Shown here in pieces: positions 22,799-31,143 of a DNA stretch of 46,688 nucleotides. Location of the stretch: NCBI GenBank assembly GCA_001793895.1, contig MGIT01000003.1, forward strand, positions 10,600 through 57,287, written 5' to 3'. The translations under genes and the position numbers were made by a program. Under the pieces are notes generated by a model, which was not told the DNA's origin, did not search any database, and saw only the letters and a list, made by a program, of their open reading frames with translations. The stretch's first letter is position 1. Every line of letters begins with the position of its first letter. This DNA is from Candidatus Wolfebacteria bacterium RIFOXYB1_FULL_54_12. Its GTDB lineage: Bacteria > Patescibacteriota > Minisyncoccia > UBA6257 > UBA9933.

Positions 22799-24445
22799 TT
22801 ATGGCTTGTCCGGTGCTATATTATAGTAGTTCAGTATGAATTGTGCGAGTTCACGGAATGCAGGGACGACCGTTTGGCCGGCAAGCGGAGCTCCCTTTGG
22901 GCGCTCGAGCTTGATCAAAATCACGAATTTCGGGTCGTACGCAGGTGCAAAACCCTCATAGGTATTGACCACATCATCGCTGTACCCCCTTCCCCCGAAG
23001 TTCGGCACATATGCCGTACCCGTCTTTCCGGCTACTTGATAATTTTGTATCTCTGCCAGCTTATTGACATATACAGCACTTACCATCATTTCCGCAACCT
23101 GCCTCGCCGCATCGGCGGAAATAACCCGTCGCACTTCCTGCGGCTGTTCATCGGCCGTAATGATCGGCTTCATCAACATGCCGTGGTTTGCCACGGCCGA
23201 GATCGCGCTCAGCATCTTCAATGGCGTTATGGCTATGCCCTGCCCAAACGCCGCCGTTGCATAGTTTACGTCCTTCCCTTCGCGTATCGCCGTCAAATCG
23301 CCATTACGCTCCCCGGGCAATGCAATGCCCGTAGGCTCGCCAAATGCAAAACGATCGATGAAATAATTTTTGAATATTTCATTTCCCATCGTGCGCTGCG
23401 CAAACACCGTCCCCACATTCAAGGAATGCTCGATGACTCCCGTCATGGTCGTGCGGCCGTATGCCTTCAGATCCCAGTTCTTTATCGTTCGCTTGTTCAA
23501 CGTTACCGAACCGGTATCGTTATATGCCGTATCGGGCGTGATCTTGCCCGAATCAATGCCTGCCGACATGGTGATCGGCTTCATGACCGATCCCGGTTCA
23601 TAGACCGATTGCACCGCCTGATTGATGAACGTTTTCATTTCCGCGTCCCAATAGTTGTTCGGGTCGAATGTCGGGTAATTGCCCATCGCAAGGATCTTGC
23701 CGGTCTGCGGCTCCTGCACTATGACCGTGCCGCTTTCCGCATGCCAATCCTCCACCAATTTTTTAAGGATCTCTTCGCCTTGTGCCTGAATATTTCTGTC
23801 TATCGTCAGTGTGATATCCCTTCCATCGCGCGACGCTTCGATGTGATCACCCTTGATCGTACCGCGAATACCCGCCAATTCGTCGTTGAATTGTTTCTCT
23901 ATACCATATCGCCCCTTTTCCGCGTACCCTGTCTCCTTTTTCTCTTCTTCATCTACAGGGCTTACATATCCGAGCACATGACTCGCAAGCGAGCCCAACG
24001 GATAAAAGCGCCCTATCTCTTTTTTTATATAAATACCCCGGATGGCAAGCTTTTTGACCGCGTCCACCTCTTCCTGCGATGCCTTCACTTTAAGTACTTC
24101 GTAGAGGTCGTTGTTCTTTGCCAGCTGTTTTTTAACCTCCGGCTCGGACAAATCGAGTACCTTGCTGATGTTCAACGCAACAACATCGGGATCGGACACC
24201 TCCTTCGGAACCGCATAGATCACATTGAACTCCTTATTTAAAATAACCGGAGTGCGATTGCCGTTCTTGTCGATCATGTAGACCGTTCCCCGGTTCGCAT
24301 TCAGCACTCCCGATGCGATCTGTTGCGCTTCCGCCTTTCTTTCATAAAATGCATTTTTGTTGAGTTGCAAATTATACAGCTGAGATATCAGCAGCATGTA
24401 TGAAACTCCGAAAGATAGGATCAATAGTCGTATGCGCCACTTCAT
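22799..24445 (-). CDS. ftsI: Penicillin-binding protein 2/3, FtsI-type transpeptidase
   Basis: Septal peptidoglycan transpeptidase. One N-terminal transmembrane segment (about 5-23), a dimerisation/pedestal domain with RGTVYMID and RFYPLGSLASHVLGYV (about 146-161), and the transpeptidase domain with SVMK (286-289), SLN (341-343) and KTGT (474-477), all catalytic motifs intact. 548 aa, no PASTA domains. Follows ftsL and precedes murF on the same strand, the normal dcw order. A long antisense frame over it is a shadow. Confidence 0.95.
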   Translation of the reverse strand: MKWRIRLLILSFGVSYMLLISQLYNLQLNKNAFYERKAEAQQIASGVLNANRGTVYMIDKNGNRTPVILNKEFNVIYAVPKEVSDPDVVALNISKVLDLSEPEVKKQLAKNNDLYEVLKVKASQEEVDAVKKLAIRGIYIKKEIGRFYPLGSLASHVLGYVSPVDEEEKKETGYAEKGRYGIEKQFNDELAGIRGTIKGDHIEASRDGRDITLTIDRNIQAQGEEILKKLVEDWHAESGTVIVQEPQTGKILAMGNYPTFDPNNYWDAEMKTFINQAVQSVYEPGSVMKPITMSAGIDSGKITPDTAYNDTGSVTLNKRTIKNWDLKAYGRTTMTGVIEHSLNVGTVFAQRTMGNEIFKNYFIDRFAFGEPTGIALPGERNGDLTAIREGKDVNYATAAFGQGIAITPLKMLSAISAVANHGMLMKPIITADEQPQEVRRVISADAARQVAEMMVSAVYVNKLAEIQNYQVAGKTGTAYVPNFGGRGYSDDVVNTYEGFAPAYDPKFVILIKLERPKGAPLAGQTVVPAFRELAQFILNYYNIAPDKP

Positions 24446-24529
24446 GTCGTCACAGAATTATATTTATTTCCACAATAATTTTTCTATTATAACCGATTGC
24501 GCACAAAACCCAAAATTATTCTTCATTCA

Positions 24530-24841
24530 TCAGTGCACATTGATGCTCAATCCTTGCCGCCTCACATATTTTGGATTTTTTTCGATCACCAGTCCGTTGT
24601 TTGCCGCAAACTCCTGCATCTTTTGCGTATCGGTCAACGCATACAATTCGCTCTTTAACTCGGCATTTCGCACTTCCATGTCACGCAGGCCGCCCCTGCG
24701 CTGTGTTATTTCGTGGCTGTTATTTACCACTTGATTATAAAAAATGATTCCTCCTATCGCAGCGCATGCAGCGCCCACGGTGAGCCCCACAAGGAGTCTT
24801 TTTATCGGATTATATTCCTTTTTTTGTCGAATTATGGTCAT
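24530..24841 (-). CDS. ftsL: FtsL-like cell-division protein
   Basis: 103 aa. Short basic cytoplasmic N-terminus (RQKKEYNPIKR), one transmembrane segment (about 16-36), then a heptad-patterned coiled coil (ITQRRGGLRDMEVRNAEL) and a short tail. Sequence is weakly conserved in this family, so the call rests on topology and position between rsmH and ftsI, where ftsL normally sits. A DivIC-like protein would look similar. Confidence 0.75.
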   Translation of the reverse strand: MTIIRQKKEYNPIKRLLVGLTVGAACAAIGGIIFYNQVVNNSHEITQRRGGLRDMEVRNAELKSELYALTDTQKMQEFAANNGLVIEKNPKYVRRQGLSINVH

Positions 24842-24894
24842 GTTCGTGATTAAGCGTTGTTAATTGATGATTGTAATCTTAATTTGAAACCACG

Positions 24895-24921
24895 GTGGAT
24901 CCCCGCCTTCGCGGGGACGAC
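24895..24921. repeat. REP-like palindrome, short form
   Basis: GTGGATCCCCGCCTTCGCGGGGACGAC, between ftsL and rsmH; stem has CCCC/GGGG in place of TCCC/GGGA. Confidence 0.75.
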
Positions 24922-24955
24922 ACTGCGTGTCGATTATTATAGGTTTGCTTTCTGA

Positions 24956-25846
24956 TTAGTGGGGTGCCATTTCGAAAGCGCGGAGTTTTGCGGAGCGGGA
25001 GCGGGGGTTTTGTCGTATTTCTTCTTCCGTTGCCGTGACCGGTTTTTTTGTCAGGATGCGTCCCTTTCCCGCCTTTTCCATTTCCCTGAAACGGGTCTTA
25101 ACTATGCGATCTTCCAATGAATGAAACGAAATGATCGCAATGCGACCCTCCGCCTTTACGATGTCGCCGCACTCCGCAAGTATTTTTTCAAGATTTTCCA
25201 GTTCACGATTTACATAGATCCGCAATGCCTGGAACACGCGCGTTGCCGGATGGATGCGGCCCTTTTCGTATCCCTTTCCTACTGCCGCGGCAACGATATC
25301 GGCGAGGTCTTTTGTCGTGAGTATCTTTTTCCTTTTTCGCTCTTCAACGATGCGCTTTGCTATCCGCCGGGACATTCGCTCTTCGCCATATTGATAGATC
25401 ATATCGGCAAGTTCCTGCTCGGGAAGACCGTTCACCACATTCGCCGCCGTTGGCGTATCGCCGGTCAGATCGTAGCGCATGTCCAAGGGCTCATCTTTTT
25501 GAAAGCTCATTCCGCGCTCATCTTCCAATTGCACCGAAGAAAATCCGAGGTCAAGCAACAGCCCATCTGCCTTCGGAAGTTTGTGCCGTTGCAACACATC
25601 CCTTACATCGGCGTAGTTCGCATGCTCCACCATGACCGTTCCCTTTACTGTCTTAAACTTTTCCTTAAGCCTCTCTACCATTCCCTTGTCCCAGTCCAAC
25701 CCAAGGAACATGCCCGCCGATCCGATACGCTCGATGACCGCAGCCGCATGGCCTCCCCCATCGGTCGTTCCATCGATGAAAAATTGCCCCGGCTTTGGGT
25801 CAAGTAGTTGCAATACTTCATTTAAGAGAACCGAGATGTGTGACAT
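24956..25846 (-). CDS. rsmH: 16S rRNA (cytosine1402-N4)-methyltransferase RsmH (MraW)
   Basis: Methylates C1402 of 16S rRNA at the P site. N-terminal HISVLLNEVL, the SAM loop DGTTDGGGHA (25-34; usually DGTLGxGGH), GLDWDKG, DGLLLDLGFSSVQL, and the C-terminal ISFHSLEDRIVK and RSAKLRAFE are all present; 296 aa is normal. Second gene of the division cluster. A GAGAGAT-type heptamer array (25847-25903) starts immediately before its ATG, replacing the usual short mraZ-rsmH spacer. Confidence 0.97.
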   Translation of the reverse strand: MSHISVLLNEVLQLLDPKPGQFFIDGTTDGGGHAAAVIERIGSAGMFLGLDWDKGMVERLKEKFKTVKGTVMVEHANYADVRDVLQRHKLPKADGLLLDLGFSSVQLEDERGMSFQKDEPLDMRYDLTGDTPTAANVVNGLPEQELADMIYQYGEERMSRRIAKRIVEERKRKKILTTKDLADIVAAAVGKGYEKGRIHPATRVFQALRIYVNRELENLEKILAECGDIVKAEGRIAIISFHSLEDRIVKTRFREMEKAGKGRILTKKPVTATEEEIRQNPRSRSAKLRAFEMAPH

Positions 25847-25903
25847 GAGAGGGATGAGAGATGGGGGGGTGAGAGATGAGAGATTAGAGATGGGAGATGG
25901 AAA
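25847..25903. repeat. 7-bp-unit GAGAGAT array upstream of rsmH
   Basis: GAGAGGGATGAGAGATGGGG, then GAGAGAT, GAGAGAT, TAGAGAT, GGGAGAT on plus. Imperfect but heptameric. Confidence 0.7.
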
Positions 25904-25924
25904 TTCGGCTATAGTCCCATTTGT

Positions 25925-25956
25925 TTTCTGTTATCGGTTATTGGTTATTGGTTATC
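25925..25956. repeat. 7-bp-unit array after mraZ
   Basis: GTTATCG, GTTATTG, GTTATTG, GTTATCC on plus, ending at the mraZ stop. Confidence 0.75.
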
Positions 25957-26388
25957 CTATATGCCAAGGTCGGAAAGTTTTTCCGCTATTTCATCGGAAG
26001 ATGCTTCCGTCTTTGCCTTATATTCCTTCCACTGTTCGCTATCCCATAATTCGATGCGATTATAGAGACCCGTCACCACCACTGCTTTTGTAAGTCCTGC
26101 GTACTCGCGCAAATAATCCGGGACCAGCACTCTGCCCTGCTTGTCTATTTCCACATCCATGGCGCCCGCCAGCATCAACCGGGTAAATGCCCGGGAGTTC
26201 GCCTGCGTGATGGGCAATGCCACTAATTTTTCCGCAAGCTTTTCCCATTCATCTGCGCTGAACACGAACAAACACTTATCGAGGCCACGTGTAATGACCG
26301 CTGCTCCCCGCAGTTTGGACCTAAACTTCGCCGGCAATGCCATGCGTCCTTTTTCATCCAGATTGTGTGAGTATTCGCCGATGAACAT
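25957..26388 (-). CDS. mraZ: Transcriptional regulator MraZ
   Basis: 143 aa with two tandem MraZ/SpoVT-AbrB-like repeats: first with EKGRMALPAKFRSKL (about 13-27), second with DKQGRVLVPDYLREYAGL (about 82-99). MraZ forms ring oligomers that bind repeats in its own promoter and control the dcw cluster. Here two TGGGG boxes 10 bp apart lie at the predicted transcription start (26532-26546), matching autoregulation. The leader between promoter and ATG is made almost wholly of a 14-unit heptamer array. Confidence 0.95.
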   Translation of the reverse strand: MFIGEYSHNLDEKGRMALPAKFRSKLRGAAVITRGLDKCLFVFSADEWEKLAEKLVALPITQANSRAFTRLMLAGAMDVEIDKQGRVLVPDYLREYAGLTKAVVVTGLYNRIELWDSEQWKEYKAKTEASSDEIAEKLSDLGI

Positions 26389-26398
26389 GTGGGGGGGT

Positions 26399-26496
26399 GG
26401 TATACGGTATAAAGTATAAGGTATAAGGTATAAGGTATAAGGTATAAGGTATAAGGTATAAGGTATAAGGTATGAGGTATGAGGTATGAGGTATGG
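26399..26496. repeat. 14-unit GGTATAA tandem array in the mraZ leader
   Basis: 14 consecutive 7-mers: GGTATAC, GGTATAA, AGTATAA, seven GGTATAA, three GGTATGA, GGTATGG. Ends 10 nt before the mraZ ATG. Longest and most uniform array in the window. Confidence 0.95.
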
Positions 26497-26531
26497 GGGC
26501 GGAGTGGGTCGCTCATAGCTTCGCTATTCGC

Positions 26532-26574
26532 TCCCCACTTTCCCCCATTTTACACCATTTACAATAACTATGCA
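26532..26574 (-). promoter_or_regulatory. mraZ promoter with MraZ-box-like repeats
   Basis: -35 TTGCAT (26569-26574), 17-bp spacer, -10 TAAAAT (26546-26551), followed by TGGGG at 26542-26546 and 26532-26536, a 10-bp period as in known MraZ operators (TGGG-N repeats). Confidence 0.7.
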
Positions 26575-26578
26575 ACAA

Positions 26579-26607
26579 AAAAGCCACCGACTTGCGCTCG
26601 GTGGCTT
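26579..26607 (-). terminator. Terminator of the receiver-ABC operon
   Basis: AAAGCCACCGA-CTTGCGC-TCGGTGGCTTT, followed on minus by TTTTGTTGC. Confidence 0.8.
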
Positions 26608-26686
26608 TGAAATCAAGTAGTATTTATCTGTGTTTTCTGTTTTTCTTTTTAGTTATCCACACTCAATCTTATTTTATTGTCTTTTT

Positions 26687-26710
26687 AGATTCCCGCCTCC
26701 GCGGGAATGA
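26687..26710. repeat. REP-like palindrome, short form
   Basis: GATTCCCGCCTCCGCGGGAA plus TGAC; identical core at 32797-32820. Confidence 0.85.
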
Positions 26711-26723
26711 CAAAAAAACGCGG

Positions 26724-27956
26724 TTATCTTGTTTTAAATGCTTCTTTCGGGGATAACGTCGTCGACCTATGCGCGGGCCAAAACCCGGCGATCAGTCCGA
26801 TCATCGAAGACAATATGAGCGTTGTGACCACAAACCAACCCGGGGTAATGAACAAGCGAATAGGACTACCACCGAGACGTTGCGCAAAAATACTCAACAC
26901 AAAGTTTACCGTTTCGCCCGCCGCGATCCCTATGGTTACCCCCCCGATGCCGCCCGACAGTCCCATCAACAGCGATTCCATAAGAAATAGGTTTTTTACG
27001 TCACGATCCGTCGCGCCGAGCGACTTCATAATACCCACTTCGTAGATACGCTCCAAGAAACCAACGATCATCGTATTGAACATACCGATCGCAGATACGA
27101 TAAGCGCCGCAATGCCGAATACGCCCAGGATCGTCGTGATGATGTTCATGACCTTCTTTGCCTGATTTACCAGGTCGAGCCGTGCCGAGATGATAAACCC
27201 TTGCTCGATCAATGCATCGCGCAATGTTTCCACATAATCGATATTGGTCGCCTTCAGTAATATTTCCTTGTAAAAGGGTGGCTTTTTATCGATTGCCGCT
27301 GCGGATACAAATGCGAACGGCGCCTGCGTATCGTCGATGATAATGCCCGTCAGCTTTATCGGATCGTTCAATACGATCTCTTCGCCTATCCCTCCTTGAT
27401 CACCCGCCCCCTGATAGGTCAGCTTCAAGCCGATGTCTTTGCCGACCGATGTCTGATCTGGCGCCATATTGAGCAGCTTTGCCGCCTGACTCGAGAGCAC
27501 TATCCCCTTTTCCCCTTCCTTAAACGCCTTCCCCACGTCCGGGATCAAGCCGGATAGCCGAAAATAGCTTGGTTCGATAATTCTTGCGATGATCAATCCC
27601 GTCGATCCTCCCACCTTGATCTCTCCGGGGAACTCTGCCATCGGACTTATTTCTCCGACATTCGGCATGTTCGCGATAGATTCCATGGTCTGCGGGTTGA
27701 TACTCAACTCACTTTCCGCCGGATAGCTCACGCCCAACGCCATCAGTGAATCTTCCGTGGTAACCAGCTTTCCAATCAAAATAAACTGGAGACCATACCC
27801 CATGGATATCAAGAACATGACCGTGCCGATACCGACCGACATACCCATGATGGTCAAAAATGTGCGGATCGGTTTCGTCTTGAATACGCGCAATGAAAGG
27901 CGCATCAGATCGATCGCTGATAAATGATTTCTTGATTCTTCCATGTGTTCATTCAT
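26724..27956 (-). CDS. MacB/LolCE-type ABC transporter permease
   Basis: 410 aa. N-terminal transmembrane segment (about 30-58), a large extracytoplasmic MacB-PCD-like domain (about 60-275), then three transmembrane segments forming the FtsX domain (about 280-405) with ERIYEVGIMKSLGATDRDV, the coupling helix of this family. Partner of the ATPase 4 nt upstream. MacB-type systems move substrates across the envelope by mechanotransmission rather than through the membrane; substrate unknown. Ends about 120 nt before the operon terminator. Confidence 0.9.
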   Translation of the reverse strand: MNEHMEESRNHLSAIDLMRLSLRVFKTKPIRTFLTIMGMSVGIGTVMFLISMGYGLQFILIGKLVTTEDSLMALGVSYPAESELSINPQTMESIANMPNVGEISPMAEFPGEIKVGGSTGLIIARIIEPSYFRLSGLIPDVGKAFKEGEKGIVLSSQAAKLLNMAPDQTSVGKDIGLKLTYQGAGDQGGIGEEIVLNDPIKLTGIIIDDTQAPFAFVSAAAIDKKPPFYKEILLKATNIDYVETLRDALIEQGFIISARLDLVNQAKKVMNIITTILGVFGIAALIVSAIGMFNTMIVGFLERIYEVGIMKSLGATDRDVKNLFLMESLLMGLSGGIGGVTIGIAAGETVNFVLSIFAQRLGGSPIRLFITPGWFVVTTLILSSMIGLIAGFWPAHRSTTLSPKEAFKTR

Positions 27957-27960
27957 AGTA

Positions 27961-29268
27961 TTACAACTTCATATCCCGTGACATATCTTCTCCTCCTCCC
28001 AATATCGACTCAAATTTTTCCGCGATGCGATTCGACGACCGCATCGACAGTCCGAGTCCGAATTGTTTTTTTGACAGATTCAAGACCTGCGCGAAGTTTT
28101 TAGGCGTAATGATATTTCTCAAACGCTCCGCAATCAATTCATCCAATCGCAACCTCTGCTGTTCGTCCACCTTGCCCGTATATTCCTCAAGAAGCCACTT
28201 GCGCATTTTTTGCACTTCCTCAACCAGCGGCGACTCCGGATTTTTCTCCAGCATCATATAGATCTCTTCAACCGTGTGGCGCTGGTCCATGATCCCATCC
28301 ACAAGGAATCCTATCTTCGCCGCCTTTCCTTTCCAAAGGCCGACACCTCCATTCCTGTATGACCGATCAAGCACTTCACGGAACACATCGCCTTCGATAT
28401 GGTCCGTCAGGCGCTGTAACAAAAAGAACTCGAACCGTTTTATTTCGTCGACCGAATAGCCGCGCAGCAGCATGTTTGAAAGGGTCTTTGCCATGATCTG
28501 AGGCTCGCCCATGTCGGGGTTCAGCTGCTGGTTCATGAGCTTCGACACCGCCTGCACCACATCGCCGCGCTCCTTTGGTTCTTCCACGCGAAGAATCTTG
28601 CCGTCCTTCATGTAAAATATCTTGCGCACGTCGCGCAAACTCCATGCTTCATGCGTAACCATAATGACGGTCCGGCCGTCCTTTACATTCAACTCCTTCA
28701 TAAACTCAAGCACCTTGTTCGCGTTTTCCGAATCGAGGTTTCCCAACGGTTCATCGCAGATGATGATCGGCGGGTTGTTTGCCAATGCACGCGCAATGCC
28801 CACGCGCTGCTGCTGCCCTCCGGAAAGTTCCGCCGGCAAGCGAGCTGCGTATGGCGCGATATTTAAACGCTCCAACAGCTTTTGTGCCTCAGCCCTGCGC
28901 CGTTCAAGGGAAATACCCAAAAACGCCATCGGCAATGCAACGTTGTCGAGCACAGAAATGGATGGGATTAGGTTGAATTGCTGAAACACGATACCGACGC
29001 CGATCTGCCGAAAAACTGCCAATTCACGTTTGGTAAACTTTGCAATGTCGCGGCCATTGATCAATACCTGCCCGCTCGAAACCCGCTCCGATTCCATGCC
29101 GCTCAATACGTACAAAATTGTCGTTTTACCGCAACCGGACGGCCCGAAAAACGCGCAGTACTCGCCTTTGTTGATCTCAAGGTCCACGTCTTTCAACGCC
29201 CAGACCTCGGTCGGCCTCCCCCGGTCATAATATAGATTTATCCCTTGCAGTTTAATGATCGGTTCCAT
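27961..29268 (-). CDS. ABC transporter ATPase (MacB/LolD type) with long C-terminal extension
   Basis: Residues 1-232 form a LolD/MacB-type ATPase: Walker A GPSGCGKT (42-49), Q-loop VFQQFN, signature LSGGQQQR (148-155), Walker B IIICDEP (168-174), switch His206 in VTHEAW. About 200 further residues (235-435) do not belong to the usual ATPase; they are helical, with RYFEFFLLQRL-like and LVDGIMDQRHTVEEIY segments, and I cannot assign them. The protein is about twice the length of typical LolD. It sits 6 nt after a receiver-only protein and 4 nt before the permease, so the extension may link transport to that regulator (inference). Confidence 0.9.
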   Translation of the reverse strand: MEPIIKLQGINLYYDRGRPTEVWALKDVDLEINKGEYCAFFGPSGCGKTTILYVLSGMESERVSSGQVLINGRDIAKFTKRELAVFRQIGVGIVFQQFNLIPSISVLDNVALPMAFLGISLERRRAEAQKLLERLNIAPYAARLPAELSGGQQQRVGIARALANNPPIIICDEPLGNLDSENANKVLEFMKELNVKDGRTVIMVTHEAWSLRDVRKIFYMKDGKILRVEEPKERGDVVQAVSKLMNQQLNPDMGEPQIMAKTLSNMLLRGYSVDEIKRFEFFLLQRLTDHIEGDVFREVLDRSYRNGGVGLWKGKAAKIGFLVDGIMDQRHTVEEIYMMLEKNPESPLVEEVQKMRKWLLEEYTGKVDEQQRLRLDELIAERLRNIITPKNFAQVLNLSKKQFGLGLSMRSSNRIAEKFESILGGGEDMSRDMKL

Positions 29269-29274
29269 ACGTTC

Positions 29275-29724
29275 TTATTTTGAAAACTGATACAACGAGT
29301 CGTCTTTCTTTGCCAAACCGTCAAAGATCCTAACCAAGTCCTGCGGCAAGTGTTCTTCTTTTGCCAAATACATATCGGCACCGCTCTTTTTCGCTTCTTC
29401 GATATCCTTTTTGTCGGTATACCCCGAAAATACAATTACCCTGATATGGCTCATCGTCGGATCGCTCTTTACCGTACGCAATACGCTCATACCGGCCTCT
29501 GATGTCGTAATGTCCTTACCGTCTTTTTTTATCGGCATTACGAGGTCCAAAAATATCACGTCAACCTTTTTTGTCGGGTCGTGCAAAATCGCCATGGCCT
29601 CATCAACTCCCGTCGCAATCTCCAAATGAAACTGCTCCTCGAGTCCATGCAACCAAAAAATATCCTTAAAAAAAATTCGAATCACCTCGTTATCGTCAAC
29701 GAGAAGAATGTTTATTTTGTCCAT
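29275..29724 (-). CDS. Stand-alone response-regulator receiver protein
   Basis: 149 aa, receiver domain only. Acid pocket D10-D11, phosphoacceptor D60 (FLDLVMP), S100 in place of the conserved Thr/Ser (VFSGYT) and K122 (LAKEEH) are all present. An insertion KKDGKDITTSEAG after the phosphorylation loop lengthens the family core. No output domain and no histidine kinase nearby. First gene of an operon with the ABC pair, so it may act by protein contact on the transporter ATPase. Confidence 0.9.
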   Translation of the reverse strand: MDKINILLVDDNEVIRIFFKDIFWLHGLEEQFHLEIATGVDEAMAILHDPTKKVDVIFLDLVMPIKKDGKDITTSEAGMSVLRTVKSDPTMSHIRVIVFSGYTDKKDIEEAKKSGADMYLAKEEHLPQDLVRIFDGLAKKDDSLYQFSK

Positions 29725-29843
29725 AAAAAATGTGCTCAGATCGCTGTTTCCTATAGTATACCCTAAAACGCCCTTTCTTCACAACAGATATATCCCGAAG
29801 TACCCCGTTGAAAAACCCTTTGAATCGTATATACTGGACAAAT

Positions 29844-29917
29844 GGTCGCTTAGCTCAGTTGGTTAGAGCACTGCATTCACATTGCAGGGGTCACCGGTTC
29901 GAATCCAGTAGCGACCA
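29844..29917 (+). tRNA. tRNA-Val(CAC)
   Basis: 74 nt. Acceptor GGTCGCT/AGCGACC, anticodon stem CTGCA/TGCAG, loop TTCACAT (CAC), discriminator A. T-stem ACCGG/CCAGT has one C-A mismatch. Confidence 0.9.
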
Positions 29918-29921
29918 CATT

Positions 29922-30332
29922 ATGAACATCTTCATCATTTGCAGCAAGCATTTTTACGACACGGTTCCCGCCATCAAAAATACGCTCGAAGCAAGCGGAC
30001 ACGCGATCACACTCCCCAACTGTTACGACGATCCCGCCACGGAAGATCGGCTACGCGCCGTCGGCACCGCGGCGCATGCGGAATGGAAAGCTACCATGCT
30101 TCGACACAGTACAGATGTTATGGAACAAACCGACGCCGTTCTCGTACTTAACTTTGATAAACATGGCACTGCCAACTACATAGGCGGCGCGACTTTTTTG
30201 GAAATGTACGATGCGTTTCGCTTGGGTAAGAAAATATTCCTTTACAACGGCATCCCCACCGGGATCCTTGCCGATGAGATCATTGGTTTTAACCCTGTGG
30301 TCATCGATGGCGATCTTAGTAGGGTTGTGTGA
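29922..30332 (+). CDS. Nucleoside 2-deoxyribosyltransferase-like / TIR-like fold small protein
   Basis: 136 aa. Begins with a beta strand MNIFIICSKHFYD, and later has the pattern DAVLVLNFDKHG, YIGGATFLEMYDAFRLGKKIFLYNGIP, resembling the strand-helix repeats of nucleoside deoxyribosyltransferase-like proteins common in CPR genomes. Enzyme activity is not established; the catalytic Glu could be that of TFLEM. The ATG is only 4 nt beyond the 3' end of tRNA-Val, so processing of the tRNA would leave a leaderless message. The longer upstream frame runs through the tRNA and is rejected. Confidence 0.75.
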   Translation: MNIFIICSKHFYDTVPAIKNTLEASGHAITLPNCYDDPATEDRLRAVGTAAHAEWKATMLRHSTDVMEQTDAVLVLNFDKHGTANYIGGATFLEMYDAFRLGKKIFLYNGIPTGILADEIIGFNPVVIDGDLSRVV

Positions 30333-30348
30333 TTTTATTGCAAACAAA

Positions 30349-30373
30349 AAAGGCGAGGGGTTTCCTCGCCTTT
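30349..30373. terminator. Bidirectional terminator
   Basis: AAAGGCGAGG-GGTTT-CCTCGCCTTT between the convergent genes at 29922 and 30416. A second hairpin GTAATGCCG/CGGCATTAC follows at 30375-30398. Confidence 0.8.
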
Positions 30374-30415
30374 CGTAATGCCGCAGTAACGGCATTACTT
30401 GAAGTATTGCGGCAT

Positions 30416-30718
30416 CTACAGCTCGACCACTTTTCCACACCTCTTTCCCGTCAAAACCCATACGAGAAATCCATATATTGGTGTCATGAAAAAGATGGGG
30501 GTGCCGATCATTAAACCGGCGCATAGCCTCGACGAGCAATACCCCGTCAACGCCCCGATAAAGCTCCCGAGAAAGCCGACTAGAAAAAGCCAATGGGGCA
30601 ATTTCTGGAATACCACATCACAACTGCGATGGGCGTACTTGGAGAAAGGGTAATCCACCCCAACTTTCACCTCTACCAAATCGCCGCCTTTCTCACAAAA
30701 ATAGCACATTCCCTCCAT
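30416..30718 (-). CDS. Small zinc-knuckle membrane protein
   Basis: 100 aa, family not recognised. CYFCEKGG (residues 5-12) with a later H-x2-C (about 30-33) forms a likely zinc site; two transmembrane segments follow (about 43-64 and 68-90). Start fixed by GAGGTG 5 nt before the ATG. Treble-clef-like head plus membrane hairpin suggests a small adaptor; function unknown. Confidence 0.7.
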   Translation of the reverse strand: MEGMCYFCEKGGDLVEVKVGVDYPFSKYAHRSCDVVFQKLPHWLFLVGFLGSFIGALTGYCSSRLCAGLMIGTPIFFMTPIYGFLVWVLTGKRCGKVVEL

Positions 30719-30873
30719 ACTTTCACCTCGCTATGTTTTTATTATCTTGTAAATCCATTGCTTTTAATAAACTAAACCACTTTTTATATTTTGTCAACTG
30801 CTACTCAACTAACGCACATTTCGGACAAAAAATAGATTTTGTGAGTAATGAACAAACGATAGCAGAGGGGGTT

Positions 30874-31016
30874 GTCATCCCGGCGGAGGCCGGGATCCAG
30901 GTTTTTGCAGTAGCGCCGCTTTGTGCTAAAGACTCTGGATACCGTCCGGAGCTTTACCCTGATCCGCCACCTGCCTGCCGGCAGGCAGGGCTGGTGGACG
31001 AACGGGCCGGTATGAC
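30874..31016. repeat. REP-like composite repeat
   Basis: Short unit GTCATCCCGGCGGAGGCCGGGATCC-type at 30874-30900; longer unit CTGGATACCGTCCGG...CGGGCCGGTATGAC to 31016. Enclosed by inverted repeats at 30812-30833 and 31069-31090. Confidence 0.7.
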
Positions 31017-31106
31017 AGCTCAAAGGGCGTATCCTTAATTTATTACTCCATCTGCTCGATAGAAGTTCTATTGTCCGAAATGTGCGTTAGTTATGCAAAC
31101 TACAAC

Positions 31107-31134
31107 AAAAAACAACCCTTGCGGGTTGTTTTTT
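31107..31134 (-). terminator. Terminator of rplJ-rplL
   Basis: AAAAAACAACCC-TTGC-GGGTTGTTTTTT, 10 nt beyond the rplL stop. Confidence 0.88.
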
Positions 31135-31143
31135 GCGTTGAGC

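Larger units (their letters stand above)
30719..31143. other. Gene-free stretch
   Basis: Contains a REP-like block (30874-31016) with an inner GCCTGCCGGCAGGC palindrome and the rplL terminator. ACGCACATTTCGGACAAAAA at 30815 has an inverted counterpart, TTGTCCGAAATGTGCGTTAG, at 31070, so the block lies between inverted repeats. No coding sequence seen. Confidence 0.7.

Noticed and set aside
22208-24241. 677-codon open frame on plus, antisense to ftsI/murF
   Set aside because: Runs opposite two proteins with full catalytic motifs; its translation is Arg/His/Cys-rich with no domain pattern, as expected of a shadow frame.
26399-26496. CRISPR-like tandem repeat
   Set aside because: Units are 7 bp with no spacers; not a CRISPR array.
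29808-29921. Longer N-terminus for the 29922 protein
   Set aside because: The extension is the tRNA-Val gene read as protein.
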